Assembly: GCF_933775445.1 (NCBI RefSeq)
Contig: NC_065877.1
Span: 26,412,001-26,476,000, forward strand
DNA length: 64,000 nucleotides
Source: Argentina anserina
Lineage: Eukaryota; Streptophyta; Magnoliopsida; Rosales; Rosaceae
Reading direction: 5' to 3'
Shown: piece after piece, positions 11,799-22,531 of the stretch
Layout of the letters: each line of letters starts with the position of its first letter
Numbering within the stretch: position 1 is the first letter of the stretch
Notes under the pieces: model-generated
Seen by the model: the letters and a program-made list of their open reading frames with translations, nothing else
The model's database searches: none
Told to the model about the DNA's origin: nothing
Position numbers and translations under genes: made by a program

Positions 11799-13519
11799 AC
11801 ATGAGAAAGTCTAGGCTGAGAGACTATAAAACTCAAGCGCTACATGGGAGGTAACCCATTTTAACCGTATCTGTGGAGGAGTCGTCTACGGGAGTTTGAA
11901 TTTTCTAATCCCTTCACTCTTATGGTTGACATGTATATGTGTTGATATGTGATCTTATTCTATACTTGTGAATTGCATTCTTACTATTGAGCTTACATTG
12001 AGGACAATGTAATTTTCTAAGTGTGGGGTAGGATTGCAAGTTCATTGATTGTCTGTGTCATGATATAAAAAAAATCCTAAAAAAAACAAAAATTATTGCT
12101 TTATTGAGTCTTAGGATGCCCCTAAAGTCTATGATGATTATGTCTCTAAAATACATAGATGATGGTTTTGCATTTCGTACGAATTGAATTGTAAGTTTCA
12201 TTGATAATGTGGATTTGGTATGAACATGCGAGATTTGGATTAATTGATTATGACATACATGTTTTGGTCAGTTTAAAGTCCATAACAACCTGTGAGTTTT
12301 TGAGCCTATATGTACTTTCTTCATGAGATGTAATTTGAAATTTCGTGGTTGTTTATGAACCTCACTATTCTTTGCATATTCAATAACTATGTGTCATAGC
12401 TTTTAATGGACTCTAGAATTTACTAGAACTCACTTTTGTGATTGTTGAAACATTTAAGTCATAAAATGCTCTGATTTTGAAAATGACTTATGGATCATTT
12501 CTAGGAATACCACCACTTTAGCCAAACAACCATGTATCCCTATATGTGCCATGTTTGGGACCCCTTAGTTGAACCACATTTGAGCCTACATTGAGCCTTT
12601 TATTCATCACCTATGTTATCTCCATGCTTAGTATAGTTACCTCTACCTTGTCCTATAGATTTGGCAGAATTCTTATTGAGATGATGTTGTGATGATACAT
12701 GAAATAAGTGTGGGGTGGAAGACATTTGAAAAAAAAAATCAATAAGCTTTTAAGCAAACATTGCCAAAAAAAATTGATGAACTCGGCAAGAAAAGAAAAA
12801 AATGTTATGTTGTCTTTCATTTGTGATTTTGGAGTTGAGTTGTAATTGAAGGTCTAAAAAATTTTACTTGACCTTTGTCCATGTTCACTTTGTGGTTAGA
12901 ATGATGATTGTGCCCAACTTGTTATATTCGGCCCCTGATGGTGTGTGGTGTCATAAGGATGATGTTTACTCTGCTAAGTCTATAGGATTACCTTTGTGAT
13001 TCCTTGATATTCCATGCCTTTAGCTATGCCTAAACATTTACCTTATCTAATGATCCTAATGATTCTTAAAATGAGCAAATCTTGATTTGTGGAGATGATC
13101 ACAAGAGTTGAGCATATGGTTTTGGTCCATTTGTGCACTTAGTTGTTAAATGAGGTTTTCCTATGTTATTTACAAACTGCTTTCATTTGTTGAAATATGC
13201 AAGTTATTTGATGCCTTAATATCCTTTTTCTTGCATATACTTATGTGTGAATGATAACCATGAATCTGAGTGAAAAAAAGAGAGTATGCCTTGTGAGGAG
13301 GATTGGATTGACGAAACATGTTAAATGCTTATTGTCTAGTATCTCACTAATTCATACTATGAAGCATGTTTATGAAACTTGGAATTTATGTGCTTACATT
13401 CAAATGCTTAAACTTGAAAACTATGTGTTTTGAGATTCTGAGACAATCATTTAGGAGCAATAGTGTCTCCTTTAGTTTTGTTTTGCTAAGGAACTAGCAA
13501 AAGCCAAGTGTGTGGTAGT
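11799..13519 (+). other. Athila region between pol and 3' LTR
   Basis: 1.7 kb, AT-rich, with no frame above 60 residues and no recognisable envelope-like gene. Many Athila elements carry an env-like ORF here, so it is either lost or decayed. No strong polypurine tract is visible immediately before the 3' LTR; the bases there are AGCCAAGTGTGTGGTAGT. Confidence 0.6.
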
Positions 13520-15060
13520 TGATAGGAGCACTTTGTGCAACGTTCTTAACATGTTTTTACCTCAATTTGTTCTTTGCTTAGCCCTTATTGTTGTACTATT
13601 GAGTCGTAGTAAGAGTTTTGAGCGGTATTAGATGCATTTTTGTGCTTACATGAGTTAAAACGCATAATTGGTTTAGAGTTCTAGTTTGACTAGGAATCCT
13701 TGTTAGGTTTTGAAACTAATTATCTCTTACTTATGATTTTATTTTCTTATTTTCAGATTGGATTGAAGAGATAATTAAAGAAAAAAAGATGGAGCCAAGT
13801 CATGCAACAATTAAATAGAAGATGATCATTAAAGGCATAAAACATGGCATGTTTTAGGGAATAAAACATGACATGTTTTAGGGATTAAAGCATGACATGT
13901 TTTAGGGAATAAAACTTTCCATGTTTTATGGATTAAAGCATGGTATGTTTATAGGAAGAAAGAAGCAATTTCAAACCCTCCATCTTTCCTCTATATATAC
14001 ATGGCTTCACCTCTCAAATATGATCACTTCTCATTAGCATTCAAGAGCCAAAACTCTACCAAAACACCACCATAAATTTCCCTCACAAATTAGCCAAGCC
14101 GTCCACCCCAAAACTATCATCATCTCCACCGAGTTTCATTATTGAAGACACACCTCCAAGGTTCCTACAACGTGTGATTCTCGCAACTCATCTCTATGAC
14201 TTCGTCTATTTGTATTAATCTACAATTCTTTGTCTATGAAGATTGTAAGTTGTTATTTATGTGGAAATATTGGTTTTGTATTAGTTTTAGAATTTTCAGA
14301 TTGTTTTATTAGATTTTTGGATCTTTGCCGAATTGATGGTTTTCTATAATTAATGAGTTTGTATTTCTATTGTTGTGTTATAATCATCTTTCTCATACTT
14401 TTAGATAATTTTCAGATATGTGCATATGAATTTAGTGCTTGGATGCATTTCCTAAGATTGTGTTTGAGTGCTAGATTCATCAACCATATTGACACAAATC
14501 GAATCATGCCCTAAGTAGGTTCGATTTGTGTTGATTAAAAGTGGTAAAAATTCCGGAAATTTGCATGTGAAACCATGGTGGGTGACGCCATACATGAAAC
14601 ATGTCTCCAACAAAGATTTGGTGCTTAAATGTAATCTTGTTTGATTTCTACTCTAAGTGTTATTGAATTCGATTGCATGCAAATTTAGATTAGGCCATAA
14701 GTCAATCTAAATGTTAATTGAAATCTTGCACGATTAGATGATCCCCTAAGGCTCTAATTGTATTGGTGTCTAAAAAGTATGTAATTGGTTGAATTAGAAT
14801 GCATGATAGGTTCGAACTTGTAATTATGTGGTGTAATGGTAAATTTGGTTTAAGTTTGTTAAAGAAAAGTCGATCATGTAAATAATAATTTAGGTTTTAT
14901 TTTAGTAGTTAATAATCAATCTCAAACCCCCCATTATTTGTTAACACTAAAAGTTTAGAGTTCCCTTCAATTCTCCGGAAAGAACGATCCCTGCTTATTC
15001 TATACTAACGATGATGTTTTACATGGTTTATTATAGACGTTATAACAAAACGCTCTATCA
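13520..15060 (+). repeat. 3' LTR of Athila element
   Basis: About 1541 bp, matching the 5' LTR from TGATAGG to CTATCA. Differences include scattered substitutions, a divergent patch near 14070-14140 and one additional 24-bp tandem unit (five units at 13839-13958 against four). Confidence 0.95.
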
Positions 15061-15347
15061 GCGTCATGCACATTATCAAACCGTTCATTGAGAGCTTCCC
15101 AAAGAAAACTCGGATTTGTATACTTTAGGCACTGTTTGTTGAGCACCTTGTCCATATGGCGCCTGAGAAACATCAGGGCCTAGGCTTTCACCTCATTAGA
15201 CGCTTGGTCCACTTTTTCTTTTGGAGGGTTGATGACAGCAGTAAACTTCTTTCCGACGAACGTGATTTGCACATCGGACACCCATCAATGATACTCAGTT
15301 CCATGAGAATCTAGGATGTCGAACTCTGTTCGTGTATTTTCAGGCAT
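15061..15347 (-). pseudogene. copia gag N-terminal fragment
   Basis: From an ATG at 15347-15345 the minus strand reads a frame beginning MPENTRTEFDILDSHGTEYH, with a later FLRRHMDKVLNKQ segment and a FLWEALNERFDN segment. This is the pattern of plant copia gag (UBN2-like). Two in-frame stops interrupt it, and the Athila 3' LTR cuts it off after about 95 codons. The strand matches the pol remnant at 1-2900, supporting one original element. Confidence 0.75.
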
Positions 15348-15360
15348 CTACAAGAAAATT

Positions 15361-15898
15361 ATTGAAGATGTTAGTTTCAAATTAACGAAACAAGTTTGAT
15401 TAATAAAACTATTTTAGAACAATTGTACGGGTCAAATTGATGCGAATTTGCGGTTATGACTGCCACTATCGAAATTTTTATTGTAATTCTTTTTTTCCCC
15501 TTCATATGTAGCTACAACACAATGGCTACGGATGGTAACAACTATTGAAGATGTTAGTTTTAAATTAACGAAACAAGTTTGATTTAATAAAACTATTTCA
15601 GAACAATTGTACAGGTCAAATAGATGCGAATTTGCGGGACTGCCACGTTCGAAACTTTTATTGTTCTTCCTTTTTTTTCCATATGTAGCTACACACAACG
15701 ACTATGGATGGTAACAACTGTTGAAGATGTTAGATTCAAATTAACGAAAAAAGTTTGATTAAATAAAACTATTTCAGAACAATTGTACTGGTCAAATCGA
15801 TGCGAATTTGCGGCTATGACTGCCACGATCGAAATTTTTATTATTCTTCATTTTTTTTCATATGTAGCTACATACAAAGGCTACGGATGGTAACAACG
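15361..15898. repeat. three tandem copies of a ~180-bp unit
   Basis: Copies start at 15361, 15544 and 15720 (periods 183, 176 and 178 bp). Each begins ATTGAAGATGTTAG or close to it, contains GATGCGAATTTGCGG and ends GGATGGTAACAAC. Copies differ by point changes and small indels. They lie directly upstream of the copia gag ATG, so they occupy its leader. Confidence 0.9.
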
Positions 15899-15935
15899 GC
15901 ACTCCTAGCCGCTCCTAAAACTCGATACCAGTGGA

Positions 15936-17533
15936 GTCATATCCCCGTGTATCACCCGAGAAGCAGAAGAATCGGGTTGACAAGAAAATTGAGTTTGAAA
16001 GTCCTCGATGCAAGACAAAAATCTCATCGAAGTAAATTTCATTAAAAGCAAGAATTTTATTTTATAAATTTACCTTGAATGGTAAAAGTCTTGAATTTTC
16101 TTCTTCTTCTTTCAACCTTGATTTAGACACTAACCTGCATCTCGAGTCAGTTTATACACATTTGCTGCTCTATTGAGCAGAACTAACTTGTAAAGGCAAT
16201 ACTTGGGACCGGACAACTTCTTATCTTTACCTTTGATCTGTATATAGGCTGCATGAAAATGGGTTAATCATGCTTGTTACCTTCATCATTATTGATGATA
16301 TCATGTATGCACTAAATATTACTTGATATGGTTGAGCTGTATCATTGTGAGTTCTGATGGTATGACTTGTTAAAAGCTTTGACCTTCAGTATGTTTTTCA
16401 CTAAATTCCAGAATTCATTGCCCCGGATGTTAGATGTTTGTATTTGTGGACATTGGGTATTCTGGATGGATCTGTGGAGAAACATAGGATGAAAATTTTG
16501 TGAAACAAGACATTTATAATTTGTAATATATTTCCATTTACTTCCATAGTTGTGTTCCCAAATTTCCATGTGATTATCAAATCGCGAAAGGTTAGATTTA
16601 AAAACAATTTCTAACGTATTTATGGATTTTATCATCCAAAACTTGTGGAGTTGTATGGTTCTCTTCTTGTTATTGCTGAAAGTAGATATACTCAGTTCTC
16701 AAAGAGGCCATTGGTCATTGTTTTCAGGTTTATGTTAGGCTGTTACCTTGTCTGGTATCAGGTTTAGATCTCAGGTCCAGACAGACCACATCCCTCTATT
16801 TTTGAAGGAGAAAAGGAAGAAAAGAAAAAAGAGATTTGGAGTTTCAAATTCTGCACAGATTCAAGTGGATTATAGATGCCATTCTCAAAAAAAAAAAAGT
16901 GGATTATAGATGCGAACTTCTGTCAGCCTAGATTATCATAAGTCAACTATAATTTCTTACTGAATTTTGCATTTCGAATTTGAAAGGTGATAAAATTTGC
17001 ATGTTTTTTATTCACATTTCACCTCATAATATGAAATGGATCGTAGTTAGAAAAACGAGGTTGAATGTTCAAGACAGAGATATATATTCCCTCCCTATAT
17101 TTCATTTAATTGTGGCCTTGTGGGCAAGCTACTAGAGATTTAGATAACAAAAGTCTTTTGTTTTACAATTACAGGAAATTAAAGAAAAAAGGTAACAATC
17201 CCTTTTAAAAAGAAAAGAGTGACAACAATTTAAAAAGGTAGCTGAGATGTTGTTCTACTAAAGCATTTTGTTTGTTGATATTTATGAACTTATTTACAAA
17301 AAGATGACCGTGTCACTATAACACCGAGTTCTCTCATCCCAAAAATTGTTGGTATGAAGTTCCCATATAAATGATCATTGTATATATTTGTTTTTGATTG
17401 TTTATATTTCTTCAAAAACAAATGGAGACAAAAATGGAAAGAGAAAAAGATAAAACTATAAAAGGGTAGTGACTGTCATATGTGCACTATTTTTTTTTTT
17501 GCCTTATGAGAGTCGGAGAGAGCGGCGGAGCAA
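15936..17533. other. intergenic region
   Basis: 1.6 kb, AT-rich, with no convincing gene. It probably contains the decayed copia LTR at its left and the promoter of the first mTERF gene at its right. Short frames at 16342-16635 have no recognisable features. Confidence 0.5.
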
Positions 17534-17543
17534 AAACCCTAAA
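17534..17543 (+). promoter_or_regulatory. telobox upstream of mTERF gene 1
   Basis: AAACCCTAAA, 127 bp before the chosen ATG. Teloboxes (AAACCCTAA) are known near the starts of plant translation and organelle-biogenesis genes. Confidence 0.5.
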
Positions 17544-17669
17544 CCCCAAATTGAAGTAAAATGATCAAATTTCACCTAAAACTGAAGCAGAGGCAATTGG
17601 GTATCTGGTGAAGCCTACCCAAAGGTGAGTACTTCCCTTCCCCTTGTCTTTCAATCATTTCCTCTCACT

Positions 17670-18875
17670 ATGTTTACTGCACACTGTAAAAGATTGCATC
17701 TCCTAGTCCCAACCTCAGTCACCCATTTCCATTCCTTCCCAAACCTATCTCCTTTCACCAAATCATATTCATCACTTTTGAAATCTGATGATGATAAACC
17801 CAAAGATCACTCCTTTACTGTTTCATACCTCGTAGACTCACTTGGGTTCTCCCCAAAACTGGCTCTTAAAATTTTCAAGACGCATAAGCTACGGTTTAAC
17901 TCCCCAGAAAAGCCAGACTCGGTTATTAAGCTTCTCAAGAACCATGGTTTCGATGATACCCAGATACCCCAAATGGTTAAGATGTATCCATGCTTGCTTA
18001 TGTGCAATGCTGAGAAGATTCTTCAGCCCAAGCTTGAGTTTTTGGGTACTATTGGCCTTTCACCCAACAACATTGCTGAGGTGGTTAATTACAACCAACG
18101 CTTATTGGCTCAGAGCTTAGAGAAATGCCTCAAACCGTTCTATGATCTCATTAAAAGTGTGCCTATCCCAGACGAGAAGGTGCCGGTTTTCTTTAAGAAC
18201 TCATGCCGGGCATTAGGAGTCAAGTTACTTTGCAATCTTGCTCCCAATATAAATGTTCTTAGGGAAGTTGAAGTGCCGGAATCGTCCATCTCCTTTGTGG
18301 TGATTTATCATCCTCTTGCATTGTCCCCTGATACTGACAACTTTAGGAAAATTGTAGACAAGATTATTGATATTGGAATTTCGCCTTCGAGTTTTGCTTT
18401 TATCAAGGCCATTCAAGCGGTCTCTCAGATGAATGCATCAAAGTGGAATAAGAAGAAGGAGTTCTTTCTTGAGAAGTGTGGCTGGACCGAAGATGACTTT
18501 CTGAAGGCGTTTAGAAAGAATCCCCTGTTTGTGAGCTTGAAGGAGAAGAAATGTTTGAACAAAATCGAGTTTCTTGTGAACGAAATGGGTTGGCAACCTT
18601 CAGATGTGGCAGCACATCCAGATATTCTAACTCATAGTTTGGAAAAGTCTGTCATGCCTAGGTGTTCAGTTATTAGAGTTCTTGAACACAAGGGTTTGAT
18701 AGAAAAGGGAAAATTTTCTCCAGCAACCTTGCTGATAAACAGTAGGAAGCAGTTCTTGGATAGGTTTGTGATCAAATATGAGAAGCAAGCACCTGAACTT
18801 TTGAGTATCTTTCAAGGGCAGATGTCTCTTTGGTGCAGGATACGAGGCAAGAGGTGGAGTGAAATTGTAGGATGA
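17670..18875 (+). CDS. mTERF-family organellar protein 1
   Basis: A single-exon gene of 401 codons. mTERF proteins bind organellar nucleic acids and act in transcription, splicing or translation in mitochondria or plastids. The N-terminus is rich in Ser, Leu and Phe with few acids, fitting a transit peptide. The body shows the repeated mTERF helical pattern: FTVSYLVDSLGFSPKLA, then PDSVIKLLKNHGF, LEFLGTIGLS, and near the end FLVNEMGWQPSDVAAHPDIL. The first ATG in frame is at 17670; the frame is open slightly further upstream without an ATG. A paralogue lies at 22532 on the same strand. Both have GGTGAGT about 35-45 bp before the ATG. The specific organelle is not determined. Confidence 0.9.
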   Translation: MFTAHCKRLHLLVPTSVTHFHSFPNLSPFTKSYSSLLKSDDDKPKDHSFTVSYLVDSLGFSPKLALKIFKTHKLRFNSPEKPDSVIKLLKNHGFDDTQIPQMVKMYPCLLMCNAEKILQPKLEFLGTIGLSPNNIAEVVNYNQRLLAQSLEKCLKPFYDLIKSVPIPDEKVPVFFKNSCRALGVKLLCNLAPNINVLREVEVPESSISFVVIYHPLALSPDTDNFRKIVDKIIDIGISPSSFAFIKAIQAVSQMNASKWNKKKEFFLEKCGWTEDDFLKAFRKNPLFVSLKEKKCLNKIEFLVNEMGWQPSDVAAHPDILTHSLEKSVMPRCSVIRVLEHKGLIEKGKFSPATLLINSRKQFLDRFVIKYEKQAPELLSIFQGQMSLWCRIRGKRWSEIVG

Positions 18876-19730
18876 ATCTCTGTGAATCGTTATTGAGAGT
18901 ATCAAAGTGACTACTTAGTACTTCAGAGCTCTGCCGCCCGCAGTTGCTACTTTGAGCATTACGATAGCATTTCATTTACTTTTTTCTGGTCTTTTAGGCA
19001 GTGAGCATTTGCCCACGAAATATGTACTCTTCGGCTTGAAGTTGGAAACATATTCATTTTTAATGCAGTCATTATATATCTTGATGTCCCATATGTTTGA
19101 GCCATGACAATCAGATAGGTTATGGTAAATCCTCCTTTTCCTTCATATAGACAAGATACGAACTTGCACTGCATATCAGAGTTTGATTCAAGTTTGTATA
19201 AGCACTGATTGGCACTGATTTTCAAGAGTACAGCATATGGAGATAGCCTTTTTCAATTTATCATCACTGTACATAACTGACTTATTTACATTGCTCTGTG
19301 CATTAAGGTGTAATTTGTTCTGTTAACTGTATTATGAAAGGCTAAACTGTTTGAGTTTACATTAACATGTTGACTTTGCAATTTTCCGACTTCGAAGTTG
19401 ATGTTGCTGCTTCTGTTTAGAGTACTTTTGTCTTTTGGGATAGTGTGTGGAAACCTTGGGGTACTGCTGAATCTTAACCTATCTTAATAATCGAAATCGA
19501 GCAAAAGTAAAGCACCCCAACTTCTCCATTACCTCTGCAAGCCTATTTAGTTTTCATATTTCGGACAGAACCATCCAAATTTAGGTTCATGAGAGCATTA
19601 GCATGAGGCTGAATATCAATGATACAATAATACAATGCAAAAGTCCAAAAGAGAAAAAATATACAACAATGATCGCAAAGTACGTTCCACGTCTTTACCT
19701 AGTGATAATAAGCTCAACATAATTTCAGTT
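18876..19730. other. intergenic region, 3' side of mTERF 1
   Basis: 0.85 kb holding the 3' UTR of the mTERF gene and the end of the convergent DUF247 pseudogene. No further gene seen. Confidence 0.5.
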
Positions 19731-21103
19731 CTACTTCTTGATGCTAAACATAGTTTGAAGCAAGGCCAGTACAAATATGACAGCTGCAAATGCTTGGGAA
19801 GCAATTGCCCTTGGACTGCTGAAATGATTTCGCACTTAGGTTGCCCTCCATCTCGGCTAGCGACGTCTGCAATACGTATTCACTTCCTGGCAAAGCTCGA
19901 GATAGTAGAAAGTGTCGACATTTGTGTTATTGTAAAGGTTGTTGAAGATCTCGGTCGCCTCTTCTGGGTTCAGCCAATTCTGAATAATACCATTTTTACA
20001 GAGAATATCCATGTCCTTCTTAGTGTTGATGAGTATATCTAGGAACATGGCATAAGAAGTGATCCTGGAGTCGCACCAGTGGTAACACTGCTCATAGCTG
20101 ATTAGGTTTCTGAAGAAACTCAAGAAAGCTTCTGTGGCCTCGTGAATAACCAAGGTCGGTATTTCAAGTACCCCATCACTGAACTTTATATTCAGTATAC
20201 CATTAGATGTATCACCTTTTCTGAACTTCACTCCGGCCTCTACAAGACTTGAGGCGCTCGGAATTAGTTCCCGTGAGGTTGCGTCTAGCTCGCCGCCCTC
20301 AGGCATAGTCGACCCAACTAGCAGATTTCTTAACAACTCAAGTATATGTTTGCTTTGAGCCAAATATTCAAAACTACTAACAGCTAATTCTATCAGAGAT
20401 TGCTTCCCATTAGGAAGAGTGGTCATGTTGAACAAACGATCGAGCACCACCCAAGGTACTTGATTTTCCAACAAAAATATGTCACAGCCTACTACCTCAA
20501 GCATGCAAGCCCTACTGTGTATGGGGTCGTCCCGCAATATTGGTATATCAGCTCCACTTTTACGGAATAGCTCAAGGATGAAGCAACCATCGACCAACAA
20601 AACTTTAACAAACTCATGTTTACTAAGCTTCACAGGTACTGAGTAACTCTGACGAGCTTCTTCCTCAAGACATGCAATCTCTTTGGCCAAGTCATTCAGA
20701 ATCATGCTATTCCATGACTCGACTCGACTCTACTGATGAGGTCTCGCGCATACTTCAGTTTGATCTTCTCTGTGTCGGCCAAGTCTGGTTTGCCATGGTG
20801 AAGGGGCCCGAATGAGAATGCTGTGGGGAGAAAAGCTTTTTCATTGTTTCTGAAGAGTAGTTTGGGTGTCACAAAGATGCAACACTTGATTGACAAAAGA
20901 GAGTTCCCGGACTCGATGTTCTCCATGCAGAATCTCAAGTCCGTTTCAACAGCCGCAACATCAACACTGTCCATGGAAGATTTCATAGTGCTCTCGACAG
21001 TTAGTGCAGCAGTATCACCATTTCTCATGGAAGATCTCAAACCATTTTCCACAGCTGCAATATCAATTATGCTATCACATGCATCTTGTGCCAAACCTTC
21101 CAT
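19731..21103 (-). pseudogene. DUF247 protein gene, broken
   Basis: Minus-strand remains of a DUF247 (PF03140) protein, a plant membrane-anchored family that includes self-incompatibility-linked members. The 5' piece (21103-20702, 133 codons) has FLPTAFSFGPLHHGKPDL; the 3' piece (20705-19857, 282 codons) has FVKVLLVDGCFILELFRKSG and DIFLLENQVPWVVLDRLF. They are joined by a frameshift at a (GAGTC)3 run (20730-20716 on the minus strand). Beyond the stop after CRRR the same frame continues past a second stop into AFAAVIFVLALLQTMFSI, the family's C-terminal membrane helix, ending at 19731. So there is one frameshift and two premature stops. It sits between two mTERF genes on the opposite strand. 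Confidence 0.85.
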
Positions 21104-22531
21104 GGTATTAAGAAGGAAGGAAGGAAGATCGATCTCTGTCTTAATTCAGCTTTTCTCTCCTAATTTGCCTTATTAGTTCTAATTTTTAAATGATATACAA
21201 GTAGTTCAAACAAGAATGTACTGTAGAATCGATCGACAAAAAGATATTGAGAATCTAAAGAATGTATAGTTTAAAAAAGAGATCGAGTGAAGACTAGCTA
21301 CTATGACAAATTAATCTACTGAAATGTATAAGATACTGAAGAGGTCCAATTAAACTACCAAGAAATTAAATTGCACACTAGCACTTATCCATTAGAGAAT
21401 AGAAATATAACTTACTATTTGAAGTTTGTTCGAAGATGGTTTTCTCGCTGAGACCTGTGTGCTTTCTTGCCGTCCTCCTGGCTATTGGCATTTGATTGAA
21501 GGGTTCCATTGATTGAATGATAAAGAACCTGCGGATTCAAGTCAAGCTAAAAAAGGTTCGTATTGCATTAGTCGTGGGTCTGGTAAATGACAACGTAATT
21601 ATAAATGAAAAAGTTGATAGCACCAAATGGATTCGGCTCCACTAGAGACCTGGAGTGTTTGAGTGTGAAGTTGGTGGTGAGTCAATATTAATTTGTAGTT
21701 AGCAGACAGTTTTATCAAATAGTTTTGGATACTATACCTTAATTGAACCGAGTTTAACACTACCGAAATCCCTGAATTTGATTATGATTTGCCTTTGGAA
21801 GTTCAAATATCTGAGGACTTTTGTTGATTGTGCTAGTTGCTTCTTTCCATCGTTTGGGACTTGCTCTATATCTCTTCTGGAGATCTGGTAGCTACTAGCT
21901 AGCTAAGTAGCTACTAGTTCATGTTCTGTTAGAGCTTTCCTGAATCCTGACTATGATTCCTTACTTAAGGAAAAAGAATGCGTGGCATATTTGGAACGTA
22001 GTTCTGTGTTCATAAAGCTGATCCAGGTCTATCCTTCCAAGTGTTTTTGCATCAATAAGGTTCTTTGCTATCAAGGCCTGTTCTCTTATGCGCGCTGTTA
22101 TATATAGTCAAATACCACAAGAAAGGCTGTGAAATTATTGCATGCAATAAACACTTAATATCAAATGTCTCTGTGGGTGCATTGAACCATCTAAAACCTT
22201 TATGAAAGATGGATTTTCCCCCTCCAGAAATGGACCCTCTACTCATCTAGAAGAAAGATGTTTAGGGCCGGGTAGTTTATCGAGGTTAAAAACATCAGGG
22301 GTAAAATATGTATGGTAATAAATCAGAGTAAGGTCAGGGGCTAGTCTGGGTATTTTGCCTATATTCATTTCATTGTGGCACCAATGCAGTCGAGAGTGGC
22401 GAGTCCTCGAAGCAAAACCCCGATTGGGAGACACTCAGACACCGTCAACTGTAGAGCACCGGTTCAATTGAAGCTGATCAGAGAAAGCATTGCTCTTGGT
22501 GAGTCGCCCTTTCTGATTGCTTGTTCCAATT
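21104..22531. other. intergenic region, 5' side of mTERF 2
   Basis: 1.4 kb. The left part is upstream of the DUF247 pseudogene; the right 150 bp are the probable promoter and 5' UTR of the second mTERF gene. A 19-codon frame at 21436 resembles a signal peptide but stops at once. No other gene seen. Confidence 0.5.

Larger units (their letters stand above)
3504..15060 (+). mobile_element. Athila-type Ty3/gypsy LTR retrotransposon, nearly complete
   Basis: The element is bounded by two long, similar LTRs beginning TGATAGG and ending CTATCA. It has a primer-binding site directly after the 5' LTR and an internal order of gag, protease, RT, RNase H, integrase, as in Ty3/gypsy. The protease D-LGAS motif, the RT box FMDDFSVYG and the primer type point to the Athila/Tat group; the lack of a second RNase H favours Athila. 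No envelope-like frame is visible downstream of pol. Flanking 5-mers (CAGTT left, GCGTC right) do not match, so no target-site duplication is seen. Copia sequence lies on both sides. Confidence 0.93.
15061..15935 (-). mobile_element. Ty1/copia remnant, leader and gag start
   Basis: Continues the copia element on the right of the Athila insertion. Reading on the minus strand from right to left there is a primer-site-like TGGTATC (15930-15924), a leader containing three tandem repeats, and the gag start. The LTR would lie to the right of about 15935, but its far end is not identified. Confidence 0.6.

Noticed and set aside
11799..13519. Envelope-like gene of the Athila element
   Set aside because: Looked for it in the expected place; only frames of about 60 residues without membrane spans are present.
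17625..17669. mTERF start at 17625 and paralogue start at 22517
   Set aside because: Those positions are GTG and TTG codons; the first ATGs in frame (17670, 22532) are used.
21436..21495. Short signal-peptide-like frame (MVFSLRPVCFLAVLLAIGI)
   Set aside because: Only 19 residues before a stop, with no splice donor to extend it; probably chance.
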